Source: Penelope pileata
Lineage: Eukaryota > Chordata > Aves > Galliformes > Cracidae
DNA: 64,000 nt
Direction: 5' to 3'
NCBI GenBank assembly: GCA_013396635.1
Contig: WBMW01001653.1
Location: forward strand, 17,509 to 81,508
Part shown: positions 24,301 through 35,600 of the stretch, piece by piece
Numbering within the stretch: position 1 is the first letter of the stretch
Layout of the letters: every line of letters starts with the position of its first letter
Position numbers and translations under genes: made by a program
Notes under the pieces: model-generated
What the model was told of the DNA's origin: nothing
The model's input: the letters and a program-made list of their open reading frames with translations, nothing else
The model's database searches: none

Positions 24301-26803
24301 AGAACACCTTCACCTTCTACGGAGTCTTGGACTGAGCTTTGCTACAGGAGCAGGTCACTGCTCAGACCTCCTGCCTTCTGTTTCCCTCAGCAGCAGCACT
24401 GTGTCTGCTGTGTGCAGCTGGTGCCCACCCAGGTACAGCCATGTGTGAGGTACTGCAGCTGCTGTTATAGGGGCACAGTTCCAGTGAAGTACTGTAAGCA
24501 AGTTGTTCTAGATATTCTTCTCCTCTAGCAAAAGACACTTGTATCTGCTGCCTGAAGTGCCCTCCCCATGAGAGGCAACCAGAAGGCCAGCCACTCCCAG
24601 ACTGGTCAAAGCCACCTCTCTTTCCACAGCTGCCAGGTAAATTACAGAAATGCACATCTTTGAACTCCACAGTTATCAGGGAGAAGCCAAAACTGTCAAA
24701 GCCAAAGGAGCAGGGATGAGTACTCTGTTATCAGGCTTATTTCCATCTTCCTCAAACTTGGATGTCAATATAAAGCGTAACATCACTTGAGCACCATAAT
24801 TCCCGAAGGGCAACCAGCCCAGGTACATCCAAACCTTTACTGAACAGAGGATCACGGGATAAACTGGAGTAACTGAAAAGTGAAAACAAACTTTGCTGGT
24901 ATCTGTCGTTTTTGTTCTGCTTACCAAGTTTTTGGACAGCAAACTGAATCACCCTTTCAGGCTCCGAAGGGGAAGCCATGTCAGCCGGAATGTAAAAGAT
25001 TTTCTTTGCTCCAAGTGTCAGGCATTTCTCCATCACCTTGAAAAACAATACTCCCCCAAAGATTAAACAACATGGGGTGGGGAGAAAAGAACAGAAATAA
25101 GGGCACTGTAGGGTACATCTTTTCTCTCCACATTACTGTCAGTAAGAGTCAATTCTAGACAAAGACACACTTTAATTTTACATCTACCTCTACTCAGCCT
25201 GTGGAGAGCTCACTTTACATCCAGACTCTGTCCACCCAGAGCAGTTAAACAGAGGTAACTCTTAGCAAGATGCAGATTCAATCTACCTTGGAAAAGGATC
25301 AGGATCCGTCCAAAAAAAAAAAAAAAAACCACTTCTAGAATAAGGGCTATAGAATCACAGAATGGGACCTCAAAGATCAGTTAGTTCCAACCCCCCTGCA
25401 CTCAGTTCTTTGTTGTTGTTGATCCAAAATAGCTGGGCTTCAGCAGCATTCACCCTTCATAGGTACTCTGCTGTGATGAGTGTGAATGAGGCACAGCTGA
25501 GCTATCTGCTGAAGTAGTGCCTGTCAGGCATTAGGAGGTGTCCTGAGGAGTATTATGCTCCCTGTCCTCAGCCCTCATTTCATAGTGCAGAACTTTCCTG
25601 GCAAGTCACATCCCAAAGTGCGAGTGAGACCACCTCTGAACATCGTCCCATTCTATATGCTACAGATGAAGGAGTCTCATCTGCCTGAGCCGGTCAAACC
25701 TCATCACAGAAAGGCTGAAGCCTTTAATGAAAGAGCTACGAACAGAAGAACTGTAGTCCAGACAGCACACATCCATCCTCCCCCACAGGCCCAGCTCCCT
25801 TCTGGATTGCATCTCCCCAGCATGCGATGTTAGTGCCCTCTGGTAAGAGAAAGGGGCACTGCAGCAGGCACTGGAGAGTGACAGCACGAAGTAGCCCATC
25901 CAGCTGACCAGCAGCAGAGTGGCACAGGGCACTGCCAGTGAATCGGGCCCTACACATGCTGCTGACACATTCCATCCTTCCACAGAAACTGCAAAGTATT
26001 CGTAACAGTAGCTCAGCTGGTTTTGTGCAACAATAGTCCTGAAGGAAACTGCCAACTTTTTTTTTTTAATGTGTGTAAAAGTCCAAGTCTTTTATGTATG
26101 TTCTGCCTCACACAAAGTTCTTACCTGCTGCAGCACAGCTTCCCTCCTAGCAGTCAGGACGATTTCAGCTCCAAACCTGGCATAATGGTACGCCATCTGC
26201 TCTCCAATCCCAGCACTGGCTCCAGTCAGGAGAACACGAGCACCAGAAAGACTCTCTATGGGAAAGAGAGAGAAAGCATCAGTAACTTTCAGGGATGAAG
26301 CTGGTTTCCATTTTACAGAAGGCTGTACAAAATAAAGCAGGCTCTGGGCCTGCAGCCTTCTGGGTACCGTTTGTTCCCTTCCATCGGGTTGGAGATATGC
26401 CAGCTCTCATGCTCAGCACTGCACAGCTATAGGGATGGATGGTTTCTGACCCCAAACAGTTTGCAATTAAAATAATAATAATAATAAAAAAAGAGGCAAT
26501 AGCAAAACGTATATGCCATTTTCCCCCCCAGACAGCAGGATCTGTCTTCCTTTTTGTTCCAAGCTTCTCTTTATTTCTGGGAATGAGTGAGTGCTTCAAA
26601 GCTACCAAATCTGTTAAGGCCATGAGCAGGAAAAGACTCCTGGCCAGAGTTTGGAAATTCAGCCTCTTCTCTTACCCAGCTTACAGTGCAGTTTGGGCTG
26701 ACCCCCTGGTGAGCCTACCTGGGTTGAAAGAGTCTTTCCAGCAGAAAGCGAGGAGCACAGCTATGCTCCCCATAGCGCAAAGTGCTTTTCCAAGGGGCTT
26801 CAT
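21304..26803 (-). CDS. HSD11B1L: HSD11B1L, hydroxysteroid 11-beta dehydrogenase 1-like (SDR26C family)
   Basis: Seven exons on the minus strand: 26719-26803 (ATG at 26801-26803), 26125-26255, 24925-25036, 23149-23240, 22059-22152, 21716-21881 and 21304-21484 (TGA). They sum to 861 nt, or 286 aa, with phase kept at every junction. Residues 1-28 form an N-terminal hydrophobic signal-anchor. The Rossmann dinucleotide-binding motif TGASAGIG is at residues 39-46, NHIG (the NNAG-equivalent motif) at 118-121, VVVSSL with the catalytic Ser near 168-169, and catalytic YSATK at 182-186. This is a complete short-chain dehydrogenase active site. The protein is related to 11-beta-HSD1 (cortisone/cortisol interconversion, NADP(H), ER membrane or secreted); the physiological substrate of the -1L paralogue is not settled. 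It lies divergent from MICOS13 and convergent with CELF5, as in the human block. Confidence 0.94.
21716..21881 (-). CDS. HSD11B1L: HSD11B1L catalytic-site exon (YSATK)
   Basis: This 166-nt exon encodes KIPTPFTTSYSATKFALDGF and the following helix. Tyr182 and Lys186 of the YxxxK catalytic pair both lie here, and their positions agree with those in 11-beta-HSD1. The donor on the minus strand reads GTGTGT and the acceptor CCCAG. Confidence 0.92.
22947..22961. repeat. Short (CA)n microsatellite
   Basis: Seven CA dinucleotides in an HSD11B1L intron. A comparable short (TG)n-rich stretch occurs at 20163-20190 in the CELF5 3' UTR, and a short GGAT/GGATG repeat at about 10305-10340. Confidence 0.8.
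23790..24260. repeat. Possible solitary LTR or promoter-like element with TATA box
   Basis: Inside an HSD11B1L intron, a GC-rich stretch leads to CATATAAGG at 23896-23904, followed about 25-30 bp later by a possible initiation region and then a gtgagt at about 23987. This layout resembles a retroviral-type LTR U3-R-U5 or a small promoter. I could not match it to a named element. Confidence 0.25.
25349..25405 (-). mobile_element. CR1 LINE 3'-end fragment
   Basis: AGAATCACAGAATGG followed by a degenerate version of the text that normally continues into 'agttccaaccccc' is the reverse complement of the CR1 3' end. It is preceded by an A-rich run at about 25313-25328. It lies in an HSD11B1L intron. 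Confidence 0.75.
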
Positions 26804-27447
26804 AGTCCTCCAAGTTTTGAAAAAGAACCAAGCCAGGTCTTGAAGAGGAGCCCCACAGCTGCAGCCTCCTTCCCCTGACACTGCCAGCAACCTGCAAGGG
26901 GTACGAGAAGGCCATGTGCTACCCATAGCCCTGAATGCTCTGGTTCAGCATTGCTCAGTTCAGCTCTGCCTGAGAGAAATCACTGCTGACAGCGTCTGTA
27001 ACCGCAGGAGAACCAAAACAGACCAGAGGGTGCGATCAGCATGGGCACCCACAGCTGGGAGGTGGCTGACGCTGTGCCCTGTGTCAGTGCTGTCGGTGTG
27101 AGGGGCTGCAGGGCACGTGCGGGTCAGCACTGCAGAACTGCAGACCAGCTCAGGACACAGAACGGGGAACAAGGCGCTGGGATGTGGTCACACAGCTCAC
27201 TGCCAGCACACAGTGAGATGGAGCCCTGCTAAGGCACAGAGGTGACCGTGGGCAGCAGCCTTTGCAGGACTGAGACCTTCAGGAGAGAAAAACAGGAGTA
27301 AGGATGAACTTCAGTGGCTGGAAGATGGTGAAGCAGCACAGGACAGCGGGTGTTCTCCATGCTGGCAAGGAGATCTGGATTGGAGCTGACAGGAGGATTT
27401 AGACCCACAAGCAGCACAGCACCCGCCTGCTATTTCTGGCCACCTCT
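26804..27447. other. 5' flank of HSD11B1L up to the assembly gap
   Basis: Sequence upstream of the HSD11B1L start codon, probably containing its 5' UTR and possibly a non-coding first exon. No coding exon or repeat was recognised. It abuts the 638-base gap that separates the divergent HSD11B1L and MICOS13 starts. Confidence 0.5.
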
Positions 27448-28085
27448 NNNNNNNNNNNNNNNNNNNNNNNNNNNNNNNNNNNNNNNNNNNNNNNNNNNNN
27501 NNNNNNNNNNNNNNNNNNNNNNNNNNNNNNNNNNNNNNNNNNNNNNNNNNNNNNNNNNNNNNNNNNNNNNNNNNNNNNNNNNNNNNNNNNNNNNNNNNNN
27601 NNNNNNNNNNNNNNNNNNNNNNNNNNNNNNNNNNNNNNNNNNNNNNNNNNNNNNNNNNNNNNNNNNNNNNNNNNNNNNNNNNNNNNNNNNNNNNNNNNNN
27701 NNNNNNNNNNNNNNNNNNNNNNNNNNNNNNNNNNNNNNNNNNNNNNNNNNNNNNNNNNNNNNNNNNNNNNNNNNNNNNNNNNNNNNNNNNNNNNNNNNNN
27801 NNNNNNNNNNNNNNNNNNNNNNNNNNNNNNNNNNNNNNNNNNNNNNNNNNNNNNNNNNNNNNNNNNNNNNNNNNNNNNNNNNNNNNNNNNNNNNNNNNNN
27901 NNNNNNNNNNNNNNNNNNNNNNNNNNNNNNNNNNNNNNNNNNNNNNNNNNNNNNNNNNNNNNNNNNNNNNNNNNNNNNNNNNNNNNNNNNNNNNNNNNNN
28001 NNNNNNNNNNNNNNNNNNNNNNNNNNNNNNNNNNNNNNNNNNNNNNNNNNNNNNNNNNNNNNNNNNNNNNNNNNNNNNNNNNNNN
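27448..28085. other. Assembly gap of 638 N
   Basis: A run of N between HSD11B1L and MICOS13. The sequence after it is extremely GC-rich, so the gap very probably hides a CpG-island bidirectional promoter. Open frames drawn through it are artefacts. Confidence 0.99.
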
Positions 28086-28207
28086 CTGCCAGGGCACCGG
28101 CCGGGGCGGGAACCCCCCCCGTGCGGCGCGGGGCGGGCCGGGCCGCCCACGTGACCGGCTCCCGGCGGCCCCCACGGCGCGGGCCGAGCGCTGCCCTTGG
28201 TGCCGCC
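28086..28207 (+). promoter_or_regulatory. MICOS13 CpG-rich promoter and 5' UTR
   Basis: About 120 bp of very GC-rich, CpG-dense sequence lie immediately upstream of the MICOS13 ATG. It carries an E-box, CCACGTGACC, at about 28147-28156. A TATA box is absent, as expected for a housekeeping mitochondrial gene. Confidence 0.6.
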
Positions 28208-31200
28208 ATGGCCGCGCGGCTGCTGCCTGTCCTCAGGTGGGTGCCCCGCGCCGCGCCGCGCCCCCGCCGCCCTCTCCCTCATCCCGCCGCGGCCCGGCCG
28301 CCCCCCGAGCTCAGGGAACGGCCCGGGGCTGCTTGTGGGGCTTCGCCCCGCGGCTCTGCCCTTCACCTCGCGCCCTCCGGCTGTGGCCGCGCTGGGCCCC
28401 GGCACCTGGGGGGGGCCCTGAGGGGGCTCAGGCGGAGCCTTTGCTGCGTGCGTGAGTGCGTGGAATAGGCGGGCACGGCCGGGCGCTGGCTGGGGTGTCT
28501 GAGCTGTACAGAGTCGTGGGATCACGGCGTGGGCTGGAAGGGACCCGACAGCCCCACCCGTGCACTGGGTGCCCCCAGCTCAGCTGCCCAGCACCCACCC
28601 GTGGCCTCGGGCACCCCCAGGGATGGGCACCCCCAGCTCTGGGCAGTGCCAGGGCCTCACTGCCTCCGGGTGCAGGATTCCCCCCCACATCGTCCCTGTT
28701 GCAGTTTGAAGCCGTTCCCCCGTGTCCCATCACACTGCGTACAGAGCAGCCTCTGAGCATCGTGGTGGCTGGTGTCTAATTAATCAGAAAACTCGTTAAG
28801 GCAGCAAGAACCGCATCGTTAGCATGGATGTCTTTACCTACTTTTAAGTCCCTACCTTCCCTTCCCCGTCCCTTTGTTCCTTCTGTTAAAGATCTGTCAG
28901 GGATTCTCATGCTTTGGAGAATGGTTCCTGCTCACGATTTTGATGCTTCCACATTTTTTTCTTAAAAAGTTTCTAAAGGGTGACAGGGAGTGTTTGCTCT
29001 AGGGGAAAAGGGATGGTGGATAGATNCACCCCTGGCCCCGCAGCCCCCCCCCCCCCAGGTCCCGGCCCCGCAGCCGCTCCCCACGTCCCGCGCCGCCTCA
29101 CGCCCCGCAGCCAAATGGCGGCGCGCTTCAGCCCCGGCTCCCACGTGACCCCGCCCGGCTGCCATGGCAACGGCCGAGGCGGGAANTGGGATCACGGCGT
29201 GGGCTGGAAGGGACCCGACAGCCCCACCCGTGCACTGGGTGCCCCCAGCTCAGCTGCCCAGCACCCACCCGTGGCCTCGGGCACCCCCAGGGATGGGCAC
29301 CCCCAGCTCTGGGCAGTGCCAGGGCCTCACTGCCTCCGGGTGCAGGATTCCCCCCCACATCGCCCCTGTTGCAGTTTGAAGCCGTTCCCCCGTGTCCCAT
29401 CACACTGCGTACAGAGCAGCCTCTGAGCATCGTGGTGGCTGGTGTCTAATTAATCAGAAAACTCGTTAAGGCAGCAAGAACCGCATCGTTAGCATGGATG
29501 TCTTTACCTACTTTTAAGTCCCTACCTTCCCTTCCCCGTCCCTTTGTTCCTTCTGTTAAAGATCTGTCAGGGATTCTCATGCTTTGGAGAATGGTTCCTG
29601 CTCACGATTTTGATGCTTCCACATTTTTTTCTTAAAAAGTTTCTAAAGGGTGACAGGGAGTGTTTGCTCTAGGGGAAAAGGGATGGTGGATAGATCCTTA
29701 CCCGCTGTGCTTTGGCTGTAGGGAAGCGTTGTGGCCCTCTGATTTCTTTACTTACCTGCTGAGACACACCAGTACCTGCAGGGAGAACTGAACTGCTGCT
29801 GCTTTTGGTTCTTTCAGGTTTGTCATCAAAGGAAGCCTGGCTGGAGCTGCTGTGTACGTGGCCTATGATCAGGGGCTGCTGGGCAGCGGCACAGAAGGTG
29901 CTGAAGCCCTCAAAAAGGCTCAGGCAGCGCTGCCTCCAGCTGTCAGAGAGTGGACGAGTTACATGGGCTGGGAGGTAAGGGCAGAGTCAGCTGAGAATGG
30001 GGAGGAGGGAGCACGGGGGGGACATTCAGGTTCCAGTGGTGCTGGCAGGAGTTTTGCTCTTGAATCTGGATTTCACATTGGGAATTCTTTGAAGAGGACT
30101 GAGATGGAAGGAGGATAAAATTCTAAATTTAGGAGAGAAAATTGTTCCCAGACCTTACCTGAAAGGAGAAGAGGTGATTAGCCTGTACAGGGCCAAGGAG
30201 ATGATTGCAGGCTTGCTCTGGGAGGTATTTCAGTGTGGTGCTCTTAGGTATTTTGTTTTTGAAGAATCCTACACACTTTTCAAAAATGAACAAAAAGATT
30301 CTCCTGATTTGTCAGGCTGCTAACAGCGAAGTTGAATTTAAATTGCCTGGAGAGGCAATTTTTCTTCTGAGTTTTTAAAATGTTGGGGATCAGCCCTTGC
30401 TGAAAGTTTGAAAGTCTTTTCCCTATTGGAGACTTACAAACAGATCACAGAATCCTAGAACGGCCCGGGTTGGGAAGGACCCAAGGATCATCAGGTTCCA
30501 GATGTTAAGCACTGCCTTCTGCCTCTACTTCAGCCTGCAGGAATGAGCAAAGTCCAGACTTGAGGGCATGTGTGTGATGCTTTTTGAGACTTAGGGAAAG
30601 TAAGCACCCAAATATCTTTGAGATGTGGAGAAGCTCCTGCAGGTGAGGTGGCTCCTGTTATGCCTGAAACCTCCTGGTGCTGATACTTTGTTCTTCTTTC
30701 TAGCTCCCACGCACTCCAAACTTTGACTTTTCCCCCTCTGATTCCTGGAATAAAGGTAAAACAACTTTCTTTTTTCAATTGTGAAAGGGGCAAGGGGCCA
30801 CCAGTAATATAGCTTATCTCAGTACTGCCCTCCTTAAGTGAATTATGGAGAAAAGAGGTGACAGAGGTTATAATCTGGGAGAAGGAGCACTGGATCTAGG
30901 AGCAGGGAGGGCTGTTCTGCCCCAGCTTCCACCACCAGCACACTGGGTGGCTTGGGGCAGGTCGCTTTATCTCGTTACCTTCATTTGCAGTTCTGAAGTC
31001 AGGAGGAAAACGTGTCCATAAACCTGTCTTCATACACTGGTGTGTGAAGTCTGACTTTTCATAAATGTATTCCCATATTTTCAAGAATTTTAGAATGTTT
31101 GAAGGCCAAAGCATGTTATAAATATCTCATATTTATGTCAATTCTTATGGTGCAGCAAATATTCTTCATGTAACTGTGTGGAAACAGCCCCCAAGTACTG

Positions 31201-31595
31201 TGACATGCTCAAAACCAGCACAGAGCCTGCAGCAAGGCCAGAAATGAAACTGAACTCAGCTAAGTTTCAGTTCTTTAACCTTGTAACTGTCTGTCCCTTA
31301 TAGTGGCCCTGAAGCTGAAATTTCTCTGAGGTGCTATGGAAACGATAAAGGATCCCTCAAGCCTTAGTATGTTTGAAAGCTGCTAAGAAAAAGCTACATT
31401 TTCTGTCTTTGAAGAGATCCGTGGTGCTGAGTAACATTAGGAAATTTGGCTCGAATGATGCTCTGCTTGGGATAATTTTTCTCTGCTTTCCTTGCAGGAG
31501 TGCACACGGTCATGTCTGCCTTGTCGGTAGCTCCCACCAGGGCCTGTGAGTACACTGAGGAAGGCTGGAAGTATGTGAAGGACCTCATCAAATGA
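28208..31595 (+). CDS. MICOS13: MICOS13 (QIL1/MIC13), MICOS complex subunit
   Basis: Four exons: 28208-28236 (ATG in a GCCGCCATGG context), 29818-29974, 30704-30755 and 31498-31595 (TGA 31593-31595). They total 336 nt, or 111 aa, with consistent phases (2, 2, 0, 1) across the introns. The human protein is 118 aa. Residues about 10-31 (RFVIKGSLAGAAVYVAYDQG) form a hydrophobic segment with small-residue packing that anchors the protein in the inner mitochondrial membrane. The conserved C-terminal block is VMSALSVAPTRACEYTEEGW. MIC13 bridges the MIC60 and MIC10 subcomplexes at cristae junctions. The gene is divergent from HSD11B1L and convergent with the neighbouring SAFB. Intron 1 contains an apparent misassembly. 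Confidence 0.95.
28510..28740 (-). mobile_element. Degenerate CR1 LINE 3' fragment (also in the second repeat copy, 29187-29410)
   Basis: The 'gggatcac.g..gggctggaagggaccc' opening, then 'gggcacccccagc.ctgggca..gccagggcctcac' and 'gtttgaagccgttcccccgtgtcc', follow the reverse complement of the CR1 3' region in order. Part of the duplicated intron is therefore an old CR1 copy, which could have encouraged assembly confusion. Confidence 0.7.
28517..29025 (+). repeat. Direct repeat, copy 1 (509 bp) in MICOS13 intron 1
   Basis: This stretch is repeated at 29187-29695 with an offset of exactly 670 bp. The only difference noticed is T28693 versus C29363. It ends at a single N (29026). Near-identity combined with N boundaries points to a false duplication in the assembly or a split haplotype. 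Confidence 0.92.
29026..29186. other. Orphan 159-bp GC-rich contig between two single Ns
   Basis: Single N at 29026 and at 29186 bracket 159 bp of CpG-rich sequence with no similarity to the flanking intron. It contains AAATGGCGGC (YY1-like), CCACGTGACC (E-box) and TGCCATGGCAAC (X-box/RFX-like). It looks like promoter DNA placed in the wrong position. The adjacent 638-base gap over the HSD11B1L/MICOS13 promoter is one place it could belong. Confidence 0.65.
29187..29695 (+). repeat. Direct repeat, copy 2 (509 bp) in MICOS13 intron 1
   Basis: Second copy of 28517-29025. It begins directly after the single N at 29186 and runs on without a break into the rest of intron 1 and exon 2, so this copy is the one joined to exon 2 sequence. 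Confidence 0.92.
30442..30500 (-). mobile_element. CR1 LINE 3'-end fragment
   Basis: AGATCACAGAATCCTAGAA, followed by 'cgggttgggaaggaccca.ggatcatc', matches the reverse complement of the CR1 3' end. It lies in MICOS13 intron 2. Confidence 0.75.
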
Positions 31596-31691
31596 TGCCA
31601 TCCTCCAGGGTGCACCCTTCTCTCTCGCGTTGGTTTGGGGATGATGCGTACTCCATCCCTCTAGAGGGCAGCTCTGCCATGCAAGGGCTAC

Positions 31692-31697
31692 AATAAA
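31692..31697 (+). terminator. MICOS13 poly(A) signal
   Basis: AATAAA lies 97 nt past the stop codon, giving a short 3' UTR. A G/T-rich stretch follows at about 31720-31730. Confidence 0.8.
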
Positions 31698-31719
31698 AGA
31701 CTTTGGAACTTCCATTTTT

Positions 31720-32461
31720 ATTTGGGTTGGTTTTAGCACACAGACTGCAGCGGTTGCTTTGTGCCCCGCTAGTGACAGATGCTTCAGCAGAGAGCGGGGG
31801 CAGCTGTACTGAGTGGTGGTGACGTGCTGAGCTAGAGCCTCTGTTTTAAAACTGCCAGTGACAGGTCGTTTGGATCCATCTTGATCACCTTAGTTCTTGA
31901 AACAACACCAAAGCACCAAAGCAGATGTTTATCATCTCCTTGAAGGGAATCAAGGATCACTAGGTAAATTTAGGTCTTTAAATTGGAGGGGCTTTGGACT
32001 ACCTTGGTATATCAGAGGCTGAACAGAAATGGTTCTTTGGTTTGCAGAGTCATTACTTTCACTTGTGCCTGCCCATTTTCCTTGGTAGCTGTGCTGGTAG
32101 CTCACCATGTAGCCTTTTTCACAGCATGAAGAATGTTATGGTGCTACAGTAGCTCCCAACGTGAGACCACATGGAAAAAAAGTTCTTCATCACTTGTCCT
32201 GCAGTTGTCAATTTTGCAGTGACAGATTGTTCAAACTTTAACCATTACCATCTACTAATTTTGTCACCCCAGTGAGTTTGCGAGTTAATTGAAGACTGCT
32301 GAAGTAACACAGTGTTTCAGTGCATTTCTGGGAGCTATCTGCTACTGGAAGTGCAAAGGCATTTTGGTGTTTTGTTTTGAAAGTAAGGTGCTTCAACATG
32401 TAGCTGAATAAATTAGTTTTCCAAGGACTACTGAAACAAAGCAATTAACTGTAAACTGTTT
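31720..32461. other. Intergenic spacer between convergent MICOS13 and SAFB
   Basis: About 740 bp between the two poly(A) signals. No coding exon, RNA gene or clear repeat was recognised. A + strand AATAAA at about 32407 is present but has no obvious gene. Confidence 0.6.
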
Positions 32462-32467
32462 TTTATT
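32462..32467 (-). terminator. SAFB (minus-strand copy) poly(A) signal
   Basis: tttatt on the + strand is AATAAA on the - strand, 212 nt past the stop codon at 32679. Confidence 0.7.
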
Positions 32468-32678
32468 TATGGAAAATGGAATGCTTCATTAACAAACATT
32501 TTAAATGAGATATGAACAACACATTACAAAACAAATGAGTTCACATTGGATTGAGTGACATAATATGGCAGCAGCTTAAAAAAAAATTACACTTACAGTA
32601 ACCCATAAGTTACAATTAATAGTAACCCAGGGTGCCAAATCAATTTCAGTTGCCACGTTGCATTAAAAATTAAAACAT

Positions 32679-35600
32679 TCAGTAGCGACGGTTGAAACGG
32701 GGATCGTTAGGTCTGCTTGCTCTCTCCTGGCCAGCAAATCCTTCTCCTTGCATTCCTCCTCCGTGCATCATCTGACTTTGGTTGCCACCTTGCATGAAGC
32801 CTCCACGCCTAGAAAGGAATTCAGATTTTTTTTTTCTTTGTGACTCGGGCAGTCAGATTGAAATAAAAAATCAAAGCTCATTTAATACTTTTTGCATTAT
32901 TTCTCACTCTTTGAGAAGATGCACTGTGTAAGAACCATGGGAAAATTCTGTTACTCCTTGAAATTTAAATAACAAATCAGATAATCGATACTCTAAAAAT
33001 GTTTCCTTTGGCTACTTTAAATACAAGGGATTCACCTTAAAAGGAAAAGAAACTGGAGCGTGAAGAAATGCTTTACCCTCCTTCAACTCCTTACCCTGAC
33101 ATGCCTCCACGATGCATCACGTGGCCAGGTCTCCCTCTGCCTCCGCCTACAAAAGAGTTCAGATGCTTCCTTTATATCCCCAGTACCAGTTCTGCTTCAT
33201 ACCCAAGGATCACGCCTGCATTCGCTGCTGTAAGCAGGGCCCCAGGGAGCCGTGTGCAGGGCTGTACCTTGCCACCTCTCGTGATCCCGTCCCATCATTC
33301 CTCCGTCCACGCTGCTCTGCCACGAACGATCTTGGTGTCCTTCAAACTTTCGGCCATGATCTCCCCAGTCACGGCCATCCCTGCAAAAAGTACTGAAGTT
33401 ACACCTCAGCCAGAGCACATGAGTTCAAGTTGAAGCACCTGTCACATGCTGATCTTATGTTCTCTGTGCAGTCAAATCCCAGTAATTAGCCTTCGTTCAC
33501 CCTACCTACCAGGACAAATAAAGTAAGATTTTCTTCATCAGGTTTATGCTGCACTGATGTCCCTGTTTCCTCCAATCATCCCAGCTTGTTTTGACCAGGC
33601 AATTTATTTTTGGTGTTTTCTGTAGGCTGGCTTACTCATAGGATTTATAAAAAACCAACACAGAAACACCGTCCTGGTTTTGGCTGGGATCATTTTCCTC
33701 ACAGCGACTGCTACGATGCTGTGCTTTGAGTTTAGGAGAAAAGCAACATTCCTAACACACTGATGTTTTAGTTGTTGCTGAGCAGTGCTAGCACTAATTA
33801 AGGACATTTCTGCTTCTGACACCGCCCTGCCAGCAAGGAGCTGGGGGTGCACAAGGAATTGGGAGGGGGTAGAAGCAGGAGAGCTGACCCAAACCGGCCA
33901 AAGGGGAAATGCCATTCTGTGACAGCATGCAGAACTACAACACTGGGGCAGCAGGTGCTGAGCAGCTGGGCTGGGCTGCACTCGTTTTGTGTATTTATGT
34001 TTGTTATTACCCCTTCCTTCTCTGTCTTTATCAAATAAACTGTCTGCATCTCAAGCCATGAGTTCCAGCTTGTTCCGATTCTCTCCCCCATCCCACGGGC
34101 TGCGTGGTGCTGAGCTGCCCGCTGTCAGCATTCATTGCCTGGTGTTCCTTTCCGAGGGCTGACAGATGGTGCTGCCAACAGCCTGGGAAGAACCACTACC
34201 CTGCTAACGCCAGGCTTTGACAGAAATGTTAAGTAAAACTACCTGAAAACACGAGGACTTTCAGACAAGAAGTTATTCAAAAAAATAAACATCATGCCAA
34301 GATCCGCATTTCGATGCACAAGGGAAGCTGGAAGAGCTGCTTGTCTGTACCCATCTGACAGAGAACAGACTCAGGAGTGAAATGTGGGGAAAAGAGAACC
34401 ATTCAAAAAGTACATCCCACTTTCACACACGACAATACTCATTAGATGCACAAGACAAAAACATTCCCAGCTGAGCGTACTGACCGTGACTGCGGGGGTA
34501 TCCCCCTGCTCTCACTCATCCTCCTGTCAGACCCGTAGCTCCCCCAGCTTTCCCGGGAGTCTCGCGAGTGACGGTCTGGGCCTCCATGGCGCTCATCTGG
34601 GTAATGCTAGAAGGCAAAGAACATGGCTATGACCACCCAGAACTGACTATTTAGTTATTTCTTCTTGTTGAACTTCATGATATTCCTCCCCGCCCAATTC
34701 TCCAGCCTGTCCAGGTCTCTCTCACTCTCACAACTTTGCCATCAATGGACTCCATGATCTCTAGAGGTCCCTTCCAACCCCTACAATTCTGTGATTCTCT
34801 CATCAGTAAATGGTATTTGAGCATTCCACAACTCCACAACCTTAATTTCCCACTGTGTGAATGTGCCCTACAGGTCCTCCCGCTCAGGCCCCAAAAGCAC
34901 ACCAGTATCTACACAGTTTTGCTGTCATTTCTGTGCCACCTTACAGAGTGAATTCTACGTGTACTTGTACCTTTGCCTTTTCCGTACAACCTCTCCTATC
35001 ACCTGCCTCTCAGACACACTTCACTTGTTGTGTTTACTGTGTATCACAGGAACTATATCTGACTTTTACTGTAAGCCTCTGAAATACATTTCATTTTATT
35101 AACAAAACCAAGACAATCTTGTAATTGATACATATTTCTGGCATTATCCTTTACTTATTAACCACTGAATTTTAATCTGAAACACACTATGGCAAACCAG
35201 GTTATAGGAAGTTAAGGTGTTTCTATAGTTTTATAATGCAACTCACTTGTCCATCCCGATCTCCCATCATTGTCCTTGATCCATCCCTCCTACAGACAAT
35301 TAAAATCATTACAATGTAAAATGTAGTAGAATGTACAGCAGTCTATAACCGTAGCTACATAACAACACAGATTAAACAATCCTGCTTCCTGCTTCCATGT
35401 ACTGCTCAGAATGTCTGCAAGAGGCAGAAGCAGCAGTAACACATGGAACATTATAGATTCCTGGAAAACCTAGGTAGCCCTAAGGGATGAAAGATATTCT
35501 CTGTGAGGATGGCAGGTACCTACAATAGCATTTAAGTTTTTTTTTCAGAATCCTACCAATCTGTAAAGCAGCAGCACAAGCAGAACCCTCAGAACAGGTC

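Noticed and set aside
27311..28525. Open frames of 250-400 codons across the N run
   Set aside because: They exist only because N was translated as an unknown residue.
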